A stretch of 64,000 nt of DNA from Chloroflexota bacterium (GCA_902812455.1 CADDZH010000009.1:1-64000), one strand, 5' to 3'. Positions 33,083-42,139 are shown, counted from the first letter of the stretch. Notes: a model not told the origin generated them from the letters alone. Numbers and translations: made by a program.

Positions 33083-35066
33083 CACCCTTCCCCAGTCCAG
33101 GGCCTCTCTCCTCTTTGATGAGGGCGAACTCGCCTATGACTTTGGGGGAGATCATCCCTTTCAGTCGCGCCGCCTGGTTGCACTCATCGACCTCCTCGAG
33201 AGCAGTGGTTTATGGCACGAGAGCGATGAGAAAGGCCAGCTTCCCTTCCGAGCTGCTACCACAGAAGAGTTGGAGCTTATTCATACACCGGCATATATTG
33301 CCGCCGTGCAGCAGCTCAGCACGCCACTGCCAGGCACAGCCAGCAAGGATGAACGCGCAGAACGCGAACGCCTTGCCACAGCCTATGGATTCGACGAAGG
33401 GGATACTCCCTCGGTGCCAGGGATGCACGAGGCAGCGGCCCGGGTCGCCGGTGGCACACTCATCGCCTTAAGTGCCGTCATGGGCCTGCCAGAAGGTGGA
33501 ACTTACCATAGAGAGGAGGATCGTCCTCTGCATGTCTTTCATCCAGCCGGTGGCCTGCATCATGCCTGGGCCGAGCGGGCTTCGGGCTTCTGTGTCTACA
33601 ATGATGCCACCATTGCCATTGCGCACGTCCTGCGTGCAACTGAAGCGAAGGTGCTCTATGTTGACTTTGATGCCCATCACGGCGATGGCGTGCAGCGAGC
33701 CTTCTACGATGACCCACGTGTCATGACGGTTTCCTTCCATGAAACGGGGCACTTTCTCTTCCCTGGAACAGGCGACGTGCTTGAATTGGGGCAAGGGGAA
33801 GGACGTGGCTACTCCGTCAATGTCCCATTGGAGCCGTTTACCGAAGACGCTTCCTTTATCGAAGCGATCAATGCCCTGCTGCCTCCCCTGGTGCTGGCTT
33901 TTGCCCCTGATGTCATCGTCAGTCAACATGGCTGTGATAGCCACGCCTGGGACCCTTTGACGCACCTGAAACTCACGCTGCGAAGTATGCAGGCACAAAT
34001 AAAACTCGTCCATCAACTGGCGCATACCTATTGTCATGGTCGATGGGTAGCTTTAGGCGGTGGAGGGTATGACCTGTATCGCGTGGTCCCGCGTGCATGG
34101 AGCATGCTCTGGGCACAGATGTCGGAGCAGCCGCTCCCCCAACGCCTGCCAGAGGAATGGGTGGCGAGCTGGCATCCCGCCTGGCAAGCTGTAGCAGAGC
34201 AGGAGCAAGCAGAACAGCAAGCGTTAGGGAAGGCAGCACCTGCTTCCTCTTTTCCTACCACCTTTCAGGATCGACCGGAAGAGTTTCCTGCGCAACCGCG
34301 TGAATGGTCAATCAGCCGCACGAACCAGCGCACGGTGGCGCTGCTTCGCCAGCTCCTGCTGCCGCCGCCGGTGCGGCAAGCCTTTCCTCACGCTCGCGAA
34401 CCATCACCCATGTCAAGCATGATTGACTTGCTGCACATCCGGGGCCGTGCGACCCCTTCGCGCAGCAAAACGTTCGAGACGCTCAGGGGCCCGCTTCTGC
34501 TGCGGGACTTCTGCCCACTTTCGCTGGTGGAGCGGCTGAAAGTAGAGAGCGGCATGCATGCTTTTACCCGTGTGCCAGAACGCGAGCACCAGCTCCTCCT
34601 CACCATCGCGAAAAGCCCGGACTGTGCGCTCACGCTGGCGCATACGCCTGCTGGTGAGATCGTGGGTGAAGTGAGCCTGGTCCCAGGGGAAGAATGGTTC
34701 AAGGGTCTGGTGGATGTTTATGAGGTCGCTGTCGAGGTCAGTTCCCACTGGCGAGGATTGGGAATTGCGCGAGCCTTATTGGCCTTTGCGCTCGAATTTG
34801 AAACCCTGGAAGACGTCATCCTGTTTGCCATGGGACTCTCCTGGCATTGGGATATGGAAGGGCTAGGCATTTCTGTGTACAGTTATCGAAAATTGATCTC
34901 ACGGCTCTTTGGATCACAAGGCTTTGTAGAATATCCAACGACCGAGCCAGATATCAGGATGGATCCCGGGAACATTTTTCTAGCCCGCATTGGCAAGCGT
35001 GTGGATCAGCAGAGTATCGATCGATTTATGAAGAACCTGCTCGCCTCACCCCTCTCCACTCATTAG
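33075..35066 (+). CDS. AcuC-AcuA fusion: class I/II deacetylase joined to acetyltransferase
   Basis: A 663-residue fusion. Residues ~1-385 are an arginase-fold zinc deacetylase like AcuC: HHAWAERASGFCVYNDATIA, YVDFDAHHGDGVQ (metal ligands D and H), SQHGCDSHAWDPLTHL, and ALGGGGYDLYRVVPRAW. A Pro/Gln-rich linker (~385-455) leads to an AcuA-type GNAT domain with RGLGIARALL (acetyl-CoA loop), LSWHWDMEG, YRKLISRLF and GNIFLARIGKRV, which match AcuA. In Bacillus the separate proteins acetylate and deacetylate acetyl-CoA synthetase. It overlaps acuB. The substrate in this organism is inferred; no acs gene is in the window. Confidence 0.88.
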   Translation: MSNTLPQSRASLLFDEGELAYDFGGDHPFQSRRLVALIDLLESSGLWHESDEKGQLPFRAATTEELELIHTPAYIAAVQQLSTPLPGTASKDERAERERLATAYGFDEGDTPSVPGMHEAAARVAGGTLIALSAVMGLPEGGTYHREEDRPLHVFHPAGGLHHAWAERASGFCVYNDATIAIAHVLRATEAKVLYVDFDAHHGDGVQRAFYDDPRVMTVSFHETGHFLFPGTGDVLELGQGEGRGYSVNVPLEPFTEDASFIEAINALLPPLVLAFAPDVIVSQHGCDSHAWDPLTHLKLTLRSMQAQIKLVHQLAHTYCHGRWVALGGGGYDLYRVVPRAWSMLWAQMSEQPLPQRLPEEWVASWHPAWQAVAEQEQAEQQALGKAAPASSFPTTFQDRPEEFPAQPREWSISRTNQRTVALLRQLLLPPPVRQAFPHAREPSPMSSMIDLLHIRGRATPSRSKTFETLRGPLLLRDFCPLSLVERLKVESGMHAFTRVPEREHQLLLTIAKSPDCALTLAHTPAGEIVGEVSLVPGEEWFKGLVDVYEVAVEVSSHWRGLGIARALLAFALEFETLEDVILFAMGLSWHWDMEGLGISVYSYRKLISRLFGSQGFVEYPTTEPDIRMDPGNIFLARIGKRVDQQSIDRFMKNLLASPLSTH

Positions 35067-35125
35067 GAGTGACAACCGGGGTAGAGTAGAGAGTAGGCTG
35101 AACTATACAGTACCATACATGGACA

Positions 35126-35545
35126 TTACATCGCGGGGACAAGACCGAGTTGTTGCATCATGCCCAGCCTGTCATCGAGGCCCCAATCTTCCACAATCCT
35201 GCCATTAGCGATGCGGGTGATTTCAATGGTCGTGACCGCTACCTGCTTCCCGGTTGGGGGGATACTTCCAAGCGTCCCCTGCTGTGTTCCATGGGTCGTA
35301 AATCTGGTGACTACCTTGTCCCCTTCCGCGATCATGTCCTCAATGGTGACGTGCAGATCAGGAAAACCCTCCAGCATCACGGCGATGGCTTGTTTGGTTC
35401 CCCCGGGGCTGGTTGGCAGGCCAGGAGGGAGTGTGTGATCGACGTGATCGAGTGCATAGAATTCATCGAGGGCCGCCAGATTCCTCTTGTTGAACACTTC
35501 CTCGTAGAAACGGCGTATCAGGGCCTTGTTATCTTCAGTTGACAT
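35126..35545 (-). CDS. SnoaL-like ester cyclase family protein
   Basis: A 139-residue NTF2-fold protein: NKALIRRFYEEVFNKRNLAALDEFY, HVDHTLPPG, GFPDLHVTIEDMIAEGDKVVTRFTTHGT and IANGRIVEDWGLDD, the standard signature of SnoaL-like polyketide cyclases. Members catalyse ring closures or bind small molecules; here no biosynthetic cluster is present, so its role is unknown. AGAAAGGAG precedes the ATG. It is last of a five-gene minus-strand run starting at 38014. Confidence 0.85.
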   Translation of the reverse strand: MSTEDNKALIRRFYEEVFNKRNLAALDEFYALDHVDHTLPPGLPTSPGGTKQAIAVMLEGFPDLHVTIEDMIAEGDKVVTRFTTHGTQQGTLGSIPPTGKQVAVTTIEITRIANGRIVEDWGLDDRLGMMQQLGLVPAM

Positions 35546-35588
35546 AGTAGAAACTCCTTTCTGTGTGTTGATCCCTTCTTCTCCTTAT

Positions 35589-36047
35589 TCACCTATGCTT
35601 CATTTGCAAGCGATGACGCTGATGTCCAGCCATCCAGAGGTACGTGGCCAGCCCGGTGATCGCCAGGCCAAGCCCAAAGTACAGGCCCTCAACCCAGGAT
35701 ACTCCTTGCTTGAGCAGCACCACCTCTCCGCTGATAAACCCGGCCATGGCCAGTCCTGCCACCACAGATGCAAGGGCGCCCTCGTCGCGGCCCATGAAGA
35801 CCAGTACCGCTGCGATAAGCGAGCTTCCCCCGACGCCAACCGTCAGGATGAGCGCCGGAATGGTGTAATCGCTGAACGGCGTGTTTTGCAGCCACTCAAG
35901 TGGGAAGCGGGCCTGTCCTCCCGCTTCGATCAGGACGCCATCCTGGTAGGTGCCGGTCAGCAGGGCGATACCACCCCCGATCGCCGATAGCCCGTTAAAC
36001 GCCGCCGGCACACCCACAGCGATACGGATCAGTTTGTGTTGCATCAT
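35589..36047 (-). CDS. Four-helix membrane protein of unknown function
   Basis: A 152-residue protein with about four hydrophobic segments: VGVPAAFNGLSAIGGGIALL; IPALILTVGVGGSSLIAAVLVFMG; ASVVAGLAMAGFISGEVVLL; YFGLGLAITGLATYLWMAG. There are no Cys or His motifs. The start may be 36047 or 36044 (two adjacent ATGs), with AGGAGG ahead. It is part of the minus-strand membrane-protein run. I know no family that fits closely. Confidence 0.6.
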   Translation of the reverse strand: MMQHKLIRIAVGVPAAFNGLSAIGGGIALLTGTYQDGVLIEAGGQARFPLEWLQNTPFSDYTIPALILTVGVGGSSLIAAVLVFMGRDEGALASVVAGLAMAGFISGEVVLLKQGVSWVEGLYFGLGLAITGLATYLWMAGHQRHRLQMKHR

Positions 36048-36091
36048 CCTACCTCCTCCAACTCGCTTTCGCGCAGCGCCGCACGTTCAGC

Positions 36092-36859
36092 TTACTCATC
36101 AGAAACCTCCTTTTTTATGGCCTTGTAGTTCTGCGCAAGCTGGAAAAGCCTGAGGGCAATCAGGACATACCAGATCAGCAAACCTACGACAGAAATGAGC
36201 GAGAGGAAGACTCCTATCGCCGGCACGAAAAATCCGAGCGCGAGCACGTTTGCCACAATTCCCATAGAAGCGGTGACTTTCCCGAAGGTATTGCTCCGCA
36301 GCATCACAACCGAGATGATCAGAGGAGCAATGGCCAGAAGGACGTAACTCACAACGAAGGCAGTGCCCTGATAGATTGCAAGCATTGCCTGCCCTGAGGC
36401 CTCGATCAGCGATTTCTGCGCCGCTGTTGTGGCAGCCGCGTACTGGTTGCTGAGGGAAAGCATCTCGAAGGCCGTATTCGACGCGAAGTAGGTCGCTATC
36501 CCTACCAGCGCAAGGGTCGTAGCGATGGCCATGAACGATGGGCTGGCTCGCCTGAGGGCCATGTAGAGGGCCAGAAACATCGGCACAAACAGGGCATAGT
36601 CAGCAAGACTCAAGAGATCAAGGTCCAGCAGCCCAAGGAGCGCATTCTTGTGGAAGAGCGTAAAGTAGCCGATCGCGGTGCTCGGTGGTGGCCAGGCGAC
36701 CAAGACGATGATCTGGATCACATACAACACTACTACGGTCAGGGCAGCCGCTCCGCCAACCCGGTAGAGACTCTTCCAGGCAAACTCTGTGGTTCCGGCA
36801 TGAGGCTCTTCCATTGACTTCTGGCGAGCGTCCGAGGATACTATACTGGGCGTTTTCAT
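36092..36859 (-). CDS. DUF4386-like membrane protein
   Basis: A 255-residue protein with about six to seven transmembrane helices. Residues ~30 onward (SLYRVGGAAALTVVVLYVIQIIVL, ...TYFASNTAFEMLSLSNQYAAATTAAQ, ...VLLAIAPLIISVVMLR) match DUF4386 proteins, whose function is unknown. The tandem paralog at 36916-37662 shares the SDQYAAATTAAQ word and topology. ATG 36859 follows GGAGC; a GTG one codon earlier is possible. It lies in the five-gene minus run behind promoter 9. Confidence 0.78.
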   Translation of the reverse strand: MKTPSIVSSDARQKSMEEPHAGTTEFAWKSLYRVGGAAALTVVVLYVIQIIVLVAWPPPSTAIGYFTLFHKNALLGLLDLDLLSLADYALFVPMFLALYMALRRASPSFMAIATTLALVGIATYFASNTAFEMLSLSNQYAAATTAAQKSLIEASGQAMLAIYQGTAFVVSYVLLAIAPLIISVVMLRSNTFGKVTASMGIVANVLALGFFVPAIGVFLSLISVVGLLIWYVLIALRLFQLAQNYKAIKKEVSDE

Positions 36860-36915
36860 CACATTGCTCCTTTCGCCTGCGTAGAGCCAAGAGCTTGACA
36901 GGCGTACTCAAGATT

Positions 36916-37662
36916 TCACACTGCATGCTCAGGCTCGCTGCTCGTTCCCAGCCTGTAGAGTTTCCAGCCGGCCGCGATAAACCAGATCGGCAGAAGCAGG
37001 CCGTACAGGAAGTAGCCAGGGCCTATCATGTTCCTAAGCACCTCGCTCACGATGCCTATAGCTCCCGTTGCTATACCCATATAAGCAATACCTTTAGGGA
37101 AAACGCCCTTCAGTATGACGAGCGAGATGATCAGAATGGCGAGCGCGGTCAAGATGCCAGCAGCATTCACTCCGTTCGTCATGGCGATCAGGCTCTCAGC
37201 GGCAGTCGCGAAGGCGGTGTGTTGCGCTGCGGTAGTGGCTGCCGCGTATTGATCGCTCAGGTACAGCAGGCCAGGGTTGAGCGATTGGGGACTGCTGTTG
37301 TAGGCCAGAGCGATCACCTCGGAAGCGATGCCGATAATGGCGCCCAGCGCGGCGTAGCTCTTGTTCAGATGCTTGAGCCCCATGTAGAGAGCCAGGAAGA
37401 CAACCATGGCCGGGAGACTCAGCCCCACGAACGATACGAGTTCAGTGATGTAGACCAGCTTGTTTGAGGCGATGTATTGCAGCGTAGCGGCCCCACCCGC
37501 GAGCGGAGGCTGCGGGGTGGTAAACATCAGCACAAGTGGTACTATCACCAGGACGACATAGAGCGCTGCTGAGACAGCCCCGACTCGGTAGAGGCCTCTC
37601 CAGGATGGGTCTGGAGCAGCCTCAACTTCTCTTGATGATCGTTCGACACTTAACGTTTTCAT
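36916..37662 (-). CDS. DUF4386-like membrane protein, paralog
   Basis: A 248-residue membrane protein with about six helices, homologous to its neighbour at 36092-36859 (shared GLYRVG opening, SDQYAAATTAAQ, and a similar order of helices). It starts at ATG 37662 with GAAAGGAGG upstream; the longer in-frame version would begin inside the preceding gene. The two copies are in tandem, 56 bp apart, a clear local duplication. Function unknown. Confidence 0.78.
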   Translation of the reverse strand: MKTLSVERSSREVEAAPDPSWRGLYRVGAVSAALYVVLVIVPLVLMFTTPQPPLAGGAATLQYIASNKLVYITELVSFVGLSLPAMVVFLALYMGLKHLNKSYAALGAIIGIASEVIALAYNSSPQSLNPGLLYLSDQYAAATTAAQHTAFATAAESLIAMTNGVNAAGILTALAILIISLVILKGVFPKGIAYMGIATGAIGIVSEVLRNMIGPGYFLYGLLLPIWFIAAGWKLYRLGTSSEPEHAV

Positions 37663-37708
37663 GTCTTTCTTCCTCCTTTCGGAGAGATGTTCTAGCACAA
37701 CACCGGGA

Positions 37709-38014
37709 CTAGATGGTCCCAGGTTGGGTAGGGCTGCCGCCTCTTGTGCTTCTTGCTCGTGCCGCGTTCCTGGCGGGCCAACTATGCGCAGCCAGGTCGA
37801 GAATGACTGCCAGGGCGACAAAGAGCCAGCCCCAACCCGTCACACTTCCAGCGATGTAGTAGACGAGGACATAGGTCAGGGTAGTAATCGGCAATATGAG
37901 CAGCCCCAGCAATGGCAGGATCCAGCCCCCGTTAAACGCACGTTGTACTAAAGGCGTAGCTAGCCAGACGACCAGCAATGCTATACGGGCGAAAAGTGCA
38001 ACTAACCAGCTCAT
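37709..38014 (-). CDS. Small three-helix membrane protein
   Basis: A 101-residue protein with about three hydrophobic helices (LVALFARIALLVVWLATPLV; WILPLLGLLILPITTLTYVLVYYIAG; GWGWLFVALAVILDLAAHSW) and a basic C-terminal tail. Similar proteins are annotated only as membrane proteins in Chloroflexota and Actinobacteria. AAAAGGAGG precedes the ATG. It is the first gene of the minus-strand run, with TGTGA-box promoter 9 directly upstream. Confidence 0.68.
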   Translation of the reverse strand: MSWLVALFARIALLVVWLATPLVQRAFNGGWILPLLGLLILPITTLTYVLVYYIAGSVTGWGWLFVALAVILDLAAHSWPARNAARARSTRGGSPTQPGTI

Positions 38015-38082
38015 GATCGAAACCTCCTTTTCTTACGAATGGATGTCAAGCCCATCTCAATGCTGCATTTCCCTTCAAGGAG

Positions 38083-38147
38083 ACCATACTATGCACACCT
38101 CACACCGGCGTCACGTTTCTCAGTTCTGGTCTCTCACTCGCGTCACA
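38083..38147 (-). promoter_or_regulatory. TGTGA-box promoter 9 (membrane-protein operon)
   Basis: Minus-strand half-sites at plus-strand starts 38143, 38132 (TGAGA), 38111 (CGTGA) and 38100: 11-21-11. The -10 TATGGT at 38088-38083 follows after 11 nt. It drives the 38014-35126 gene run. Confidence 0.78.
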
Positions 38148-38149
38148 AT

Positions 38150-38430
38150 CCTTTCCTGCTCCTATCGTTGTAGAGCAGGAAGAAGCGCCTCCACCTCGTT
38201 AAAGAGCATCCGAGCCCAGGTGGCGGCTCGCTCCACTTCCCAGCCAGCAGGGGGCCCTCCGCTTTCATGGCCTTTACGAAGAAGTTTTCAGGCGGAACGA
38301 TCGGTTCGATTCCCAGCGTTGGCGATTGGTCCCTATAGCCAGCACACAAAAAAGCTTTACCTTCCCCTGGGATGCTCTATGAAACAGCCTAGAGATGTCG
38401 CTTATGAGCAAGCTGTTGTATGTTCTCTGG
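38150..38430. other. Intergenic region between promoters 9 and 10
   Basis: About 280 bp without a supported gene. A minus-strand reading (near 38170-38350) gives MKAEGPLLAG... in one frame and ERAATWARMLF... in another, which looks like a decayed coding fragment but could not be assigned. Confidence 0.4.
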
Positions 38431-38431
38431 T

Positions 38432-38496
38432 TGTGAGTTTTTTGTGAGATTGTTGCCCGCTCTCGTGATATGTTTGTGATATGCACGACCTAAGAT
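38432..38496 (+). promoter_or_regulatory. TGTGA-box promoter 10 (Fd-GltD operon)
   Basis: Half-sites begin at 38432, 38443, 38464 (CGTGA) and 38475: 11-21-11. The -10 TAAGAT at 38491-38496 follows by 11 nt; TATACA at 38503 is an alternative. Confidence 0.83.
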
Positions 38497-38604
38497 TGCT
38501 TCTATACAAAACGATTTCCGGCGGCAACAATGCCTGAACCCCGGTGAAAAGAGAGCGCCGGGGCTGTGCCGGAAGCAAGAAGCTACTTGTGAGAGGAGGT
38601 TGAG

Positions 38605-40581
38605 ATGGCCTATCGCTTTCAGGTCAATCAACAGACATGTATTAATTGTGGTATTTGTATGGATTTATGCCCGGTACGCTGCCTGGACATGACCCGGCCA
38701 GCAGGGGAAGGCGAACACGGGCAGGAGGAACAACTGCTGAGTCCTATTCCTGATGGTTCGGCGATGCACCCATGGATGATGCTAGCGCCAGTCCAGGTCG
38801 CCCCATGCATCGGCTGCCAGGTCTGCGCCCAGGAATGTCCCACCAATGCCATCACGATCGAGAGCAGCGTCCAGGAAGTCGTGTACAGCCAGCGCGGTAT
38901 TGTCACCCACGTGCCGGACGAGCGCGGCTGGCACTCGCTGGATGCCTATACCCGCGCCACCGCCGAAGAGCCGGGGGAAACTCCTTGGGGCGAGGGACGC
39001 GCCTGGCATGTGGCCGAGCGGCAGGCTGTCTGGCAGAGCTGGCGGAGCTGGCTAGGGGAGCGCAAAGAAGACCTGCGGGCTCCCTGCCAGGCGGCCTGCC
39101 CGGTTGGTACCAACGCGGGGCTGTATGTGAGCCTGATTGCCCAGGGCCGCTATGACGAAGCGCTGGAGGTAGCTTCGGAACCCAACCCGTTCCCGGCTAT
39201 TTGCGGGCGGGTCTGTACGGCGCCCTGCGAGGATGCCTGCCGCCGGGGGGAGTTTGATCTGCCCATTGCTATCCGCGATCTCAAGCGCTTTGCCACCGAC
39301 CATGGCACACCCGGCAAGCGCAGAGTGAGACCGCCAAAGCAGCATTACGCCGAGAAAGTGGCCATTGTGGGCGCCGGGCCAACCGGGCTCTCCGCGGCTT
39401 ACTACCTGGCCCGCCGGGGCTACACGGTGACCGTCTTTGATGCCATGCCGGTCGCCGGGGGCATGATGGCGATCGGTATCCCCGAATATCGCCTGCCACG
39501 CGCCGAGTTGAACCGCGATATTGACGCTATGCGCGAGCTGGGCGTCGAGATCCGCCTGAACACGGCTCTGGGGCGCGATATCTCGCTGGAAGAACTCCAG
39601 GAGAGCTATCAGGCGGTGTTGTTAGCAGTTGGCGCACAACGCAGCCAGACGCTCAATATTCCGGGCGAGGGCCAGCTCTCTGGCGTCCTGCCGGCGACCA
39701 CTTTCCTCAAGGATTTTAACCTCAACCCGGATACCCGGCTCAGCGGCGATGTGGCCGTCATCGGTGGTGGCAGCACGGCGATGGATGCCGCCCGCTCCGC
39801 CTTGCGCGCAGGCGCCTCGAGCGTGCACGTGCTCTACCGGCGCCGGCGCGTCGATATGCCGGCCCAACTCGAAGAGGTGCGGGCTGCGCTGGCTGAAGGC
39901 ATCCAGATCCACGAACTCGCGAGCCCACGCCTCTTCATTGGGACGGAAGAAGGCCATGTACAGGCCATTCGCTGCCAGCGCATGACCGTAGGGGAACCAG
40001 ATGCCAGAGGCCGGCGCAACCCGCTGCCCATTCCAGGCGAGGAGTTCGACTTGGCCGCCGATGTGGTGCTGGTGGCCATTGGTGAGGCGCCCGATCCGTC
40101 CTTCTTACCACAGGGCACCAGTGTAGGCGTGGCTCCCTGGGGTGGGCTGCTCATCAATCCGGTGACCCTGGCCACCGGGGCTCCCGGCATCTTTGCCGCA
40201 GGCGATGTGACCTATGGACCCAAGTCGATTATTCACGCGGCGGCCCATGGCCGCAAAGCGGCACAGTCCATCCATGCCTACCTGCGCAAGCGCTCCCCGG
40301 CTGAGGTCTCTGAGATGCCTGAGGATGAATTCCAGACGGTCTCTACGCTGCCACCTGATGGTCGCATCACGCTCGACCTGCGGCCTACCCCGCGCGAGGT
40401 CATGCCACTGAGAGATGGCAATGCCTCAAGGGACCGCTCTATTGAATTCGCCACAGGCTTTACCGAAGAGCAAGCCCGGCGCGAGGCGAGCCGTTGCTTG
40501 CGCTGCGACCTGGCCTACCTTTGCCCAACTGTCCATGTCATTGCTGCCGAGAGCGTCACGCTGGCCCCGGCCAACCGGTGA
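38605..40581 (+). CDS. Ferredoxin-GltD-like NAD(P) flavin oxidoreductase
   Basis: A 658-residue iron-sulfur flavoprotein. Two [4Fe-4S] ferredoxin motifs lie at the N-terminus (CINCGICMDLCPVRC, about residues 12-26, and CIGCQVCAQECP, near 71-82). A GltD-type domain follows: CQAACPVGTNAGLY, CGRVCTAPCEDACRRG, the FAD motif VGAGPTGLSAAYYL, NADP motif IGGGSTAMDAARSAL with a following VLYRRRR, and a C-terminal CLRCDL. This is the build of glutamate-synthase small subunit or NfnB-type oxidoreductases, which move electrons between NAD(P)H and ferredoxin. With no glutamate synthase nearby, ferredoxin-NAD(P) exchange is more likely. Promoter 10 lies upstream; two membrane proteins follow. Confidence 0.88.
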   Translation: MAYRFQVNQQTCINCGICMDLCPVRCLDMTRPAGEGEHGQEEQLLSPIPDGSAMHPWMMLAPVQVAPCIGCQVCAQECPTNAITIESSVQEVVYSQRGIVTHVPDERGWHSLDAYTRATAEEPGETPWGEGRAWHVAERQAVWQSWRSWLGERKEDLRAPCQAACPVGTNAGLYVSLIAQGRYDEALEVASEPNPFPAICGRVCTAPCEDACRRGEFDLPIAIRDLKRFATDHGTPGKRRVRPPKQHYAEKVAIVGAGPTGLSAAYYLARRGYTVTVFDAMPVAGGMMAIGIPEYRLPRAELNRDIDAMRELGVEIRLNTALGRDISLEELQESYQAVLLAVGAQRSQTLNIPGEGQLSGVLPATTFLKDFNLNPDTRLSGDVAVIGGGSTAMDAARSALRAGASSVHVLYRRRRVDMPAQLEEVRAALAEGIQIHELASPRLFIGTEEGHVQAIRCQRMTVGEPDARGRRNPLPIPGEEFDLAADVVLVAIGEAPDPSFLPQGTSVGVAPWGGLLINPVTLATGAPGIFAAGDVTYGPKSIIHAAAHGRKAAQSIHAYLRKRSPAEVSEMPEDEFQTVSTLPPDGRITLDLRPTPREVMPLRDGNASRDRSIEFATGFTEEQARREASRCLRCDLAYLCPTVHVIAAESVTLAPANR

Positions 40582-40625
40582 TGCTCCACGTCGTCTGTTT
40601 TTGTTTGAAAGAAGGAGCTATTCCG

Positions 40626-41264
40626 ATGAGTGTTGATCAACTGACGCAAGCCATTATTAATGGCATCAATGCCGGAGGTGAGCAGTTCCTGGAAGGCACG
40701 CTCGCCGCAGTCTTGCCCATCATGTGGCTGGCCATCCTGGGCTTGCACCTGGGCCGGCCTTACATCCTGGACATGATCGACCGCTTTACCCTGCGCCTGG
40801 GCGCCGACCTGCTCTGGCTGGTCTACATCGCCCTGCGCGATTTGCTGATCGTCTCTGGCGTGGTGATGAGTTTTATGTTTTTCTTCCCCGATGTGGTGAT
40901 AACTGACCAGCTCCCGCTCACCGGTGGTCTGGCCGCTGCCAGCCTGTTCGGCGTCCTGCTGGTCAAACTGATGGGCGATCCCGATCATAACCTGCGGGAC
41001 TTCCAAATTGTCACCGTGTTGCTGGGGATTGGAGCGATTTTTTACTTTGTCCCCTATGTCTTTGGCGTACAGTTCAGCAGCCTGGCTCCAGGCTCTCTTG
41101 CCCCGGTCAGCAATTTCCTGGTAACAAACAGTAATCCAGGCTGGGCCGTGGGCATGGCCTATGTCTCTATCGCCTTGCTGGCTATTATGGGAGCAGTTGC
41201 GGCTGGCTATACCCTGCTCACCGGTGGGCGCGCCGAGGTCGAGGAACCGGCAGCCAATCAGTAG
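40626..41264 (+). CDS. Five-helix membrane protein, possible redox partner A
   Basis: A 212-residue protein with about five transmembrane helices: LPIMWLAILGLHLG, LWLVYIALRDLLIVSGVVMSFMFF, GGLAAASLFGVLLVKLM, VTVLLGIGAIFYFVPYVFG, GMAYVSIALLAIMGAVAAGYTLL. It shares the pattern LHLGRPYxLxxxxRxxLRxGADxxWxxYxxxRD with the next gene. No heme or quinone motif is obvious; few His. AAGAAGGAG precedes the ATG. It starts 45 bp after the Fd-GltD-like gene, so a membrane-anchored redox complex is possible but unproven. Confidence 0.65.
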   Translation: MSVDQLTQAIINGINAGGEQFLEGTLAAVLPIMWLAILGLHLGRPYILDMIDRFTLRLGADLLWLVYIALRDLLIVSGVVMSFMFFFPDVVITDQLPLTGGLAAASLFGVLLVKLMGDPDHNLRDFQIVTVLLGIGAIFYFVPYVFGVQFSSLAPGSLAPVSNFLVTNSNPGWAVGMAYVSIALLAIMGAVAAGYTLLTGGRAEVEEPAANQ

Positions 41265-41306
41265 AACATACGCTAGAAGCCCAAAGAACGAAAAAGGAGA
41301 GTTCTC

Positions 41307-41978
41307 ATGAAACCTGATGATGTCGCTACTGCGATAACCAATGCCTTGATCCAGGGAGGAGCCCAGTGGCTGGTGAGTACCATCGTGGCCTTCTTACCCG
41401 CCCTGTGGACCATGACCCTGCTCTTACACCTGGGCCGGCCCTACATGCTGCGCACGCTGCGTCGCTGTGGCTTGCGCTTTGGGGCAGATGTGTGGTGGAT
41501 GTCCTACTTGCTTATGCGTGATGCCGTCCTGCTGATGACCTTCGCGCTGAGCTGGATTTTCTTCTCGCCGGCCATTGTGGCCAATGCGTCCCTGCCAATC
41601 ACCGGTCCCCTTGCCGCGCTCTGCCTGCTCCTGGCGCTGGCAGTCAAGCTCTCGCGGCGCGTGGATGATGACCGGCAGGCCTATCGCCTCTCGACGGTCT
41701 TCCTGGTGGTGGGAGCGACGCTGTACTATGCCGTGCAGGTCTTCGCGGTGGAAGCCACCAGCCAATCCTACTATGGCTTTGCGCAATCCTTCGTGAGCAG
41801 CGCCAACCCGGCGGTGGCCCTCGTGATCATGTGGATATCGATGGCAGGCGTGGCGCTGGTCGCTGCATGGCTGTTCGTGCGGCTCTTGATTTCCGCCAAT
41901 CGCTCGATGGCACGCCGGTTGGCCAGGGAAGAATCCCAACCCCAGCCTCCTCGCGAACGGATTCCGGCTGTGCAATAG
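41307..41978 (+). CDS. Five-helix membrane protein, possible redox partner B
   Basis: A 223-residue paralog of the preceding gene, with the same opening (AITNALIQGGAQWLVSTIVAFLPALW), the LHLGRPYMLRTLRRCGLRFGAD motif and five hydrophobic segments, followed by a basic tail. The two genes are 43 bp apart and form a pair arising by duplication, a common pattern for the two subunits of membrane heterodimers. AAAAGGAGAG precedes the ATG. No family I know covers both. Confidence 0.65.
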   Translation: MKPDDVATAITNALIQGGAQWLVSTIVAFLPALWTMTLLLHLGRPYMLRTLRRCGLRFGADVWWMSYLLMRDAVLLMTFALSWIFFSPAIVANASLPITGPLAALCLLLALAVKLSRRVDDDRQAYRLSTVFLVVGATLYYAVQVFAVEATSQSYYGFAQSFVSSANPAVALVIMWISMAGVALVAAWLFVRLLISANRSMARRLAREESQPQPPRERIPAVQ

Positions 41979-42139
41979 GGCATAAGAGAATCAAGTCTGG
42001 CCCAAGTGCGTATTATATAAAGGAAGGGCAGGGCTACCTCATGAAGAGAGGCCCCGCCTTTCAACCCCTTTCGCACAACTCCGGCTTCAGAAAAGAGGAA
42101 CAGAAGTATAGCTGAGCTCTGTGATGGTAGTGATTAGCG

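Noticed and set aside
38143..38349. Minus-strand ORF with MKAEGPLLAGKW...
   Set aside because: It lies between two box promoters, overlaps promoter 9, and looks like a decayed fragment; no family match is supportable.
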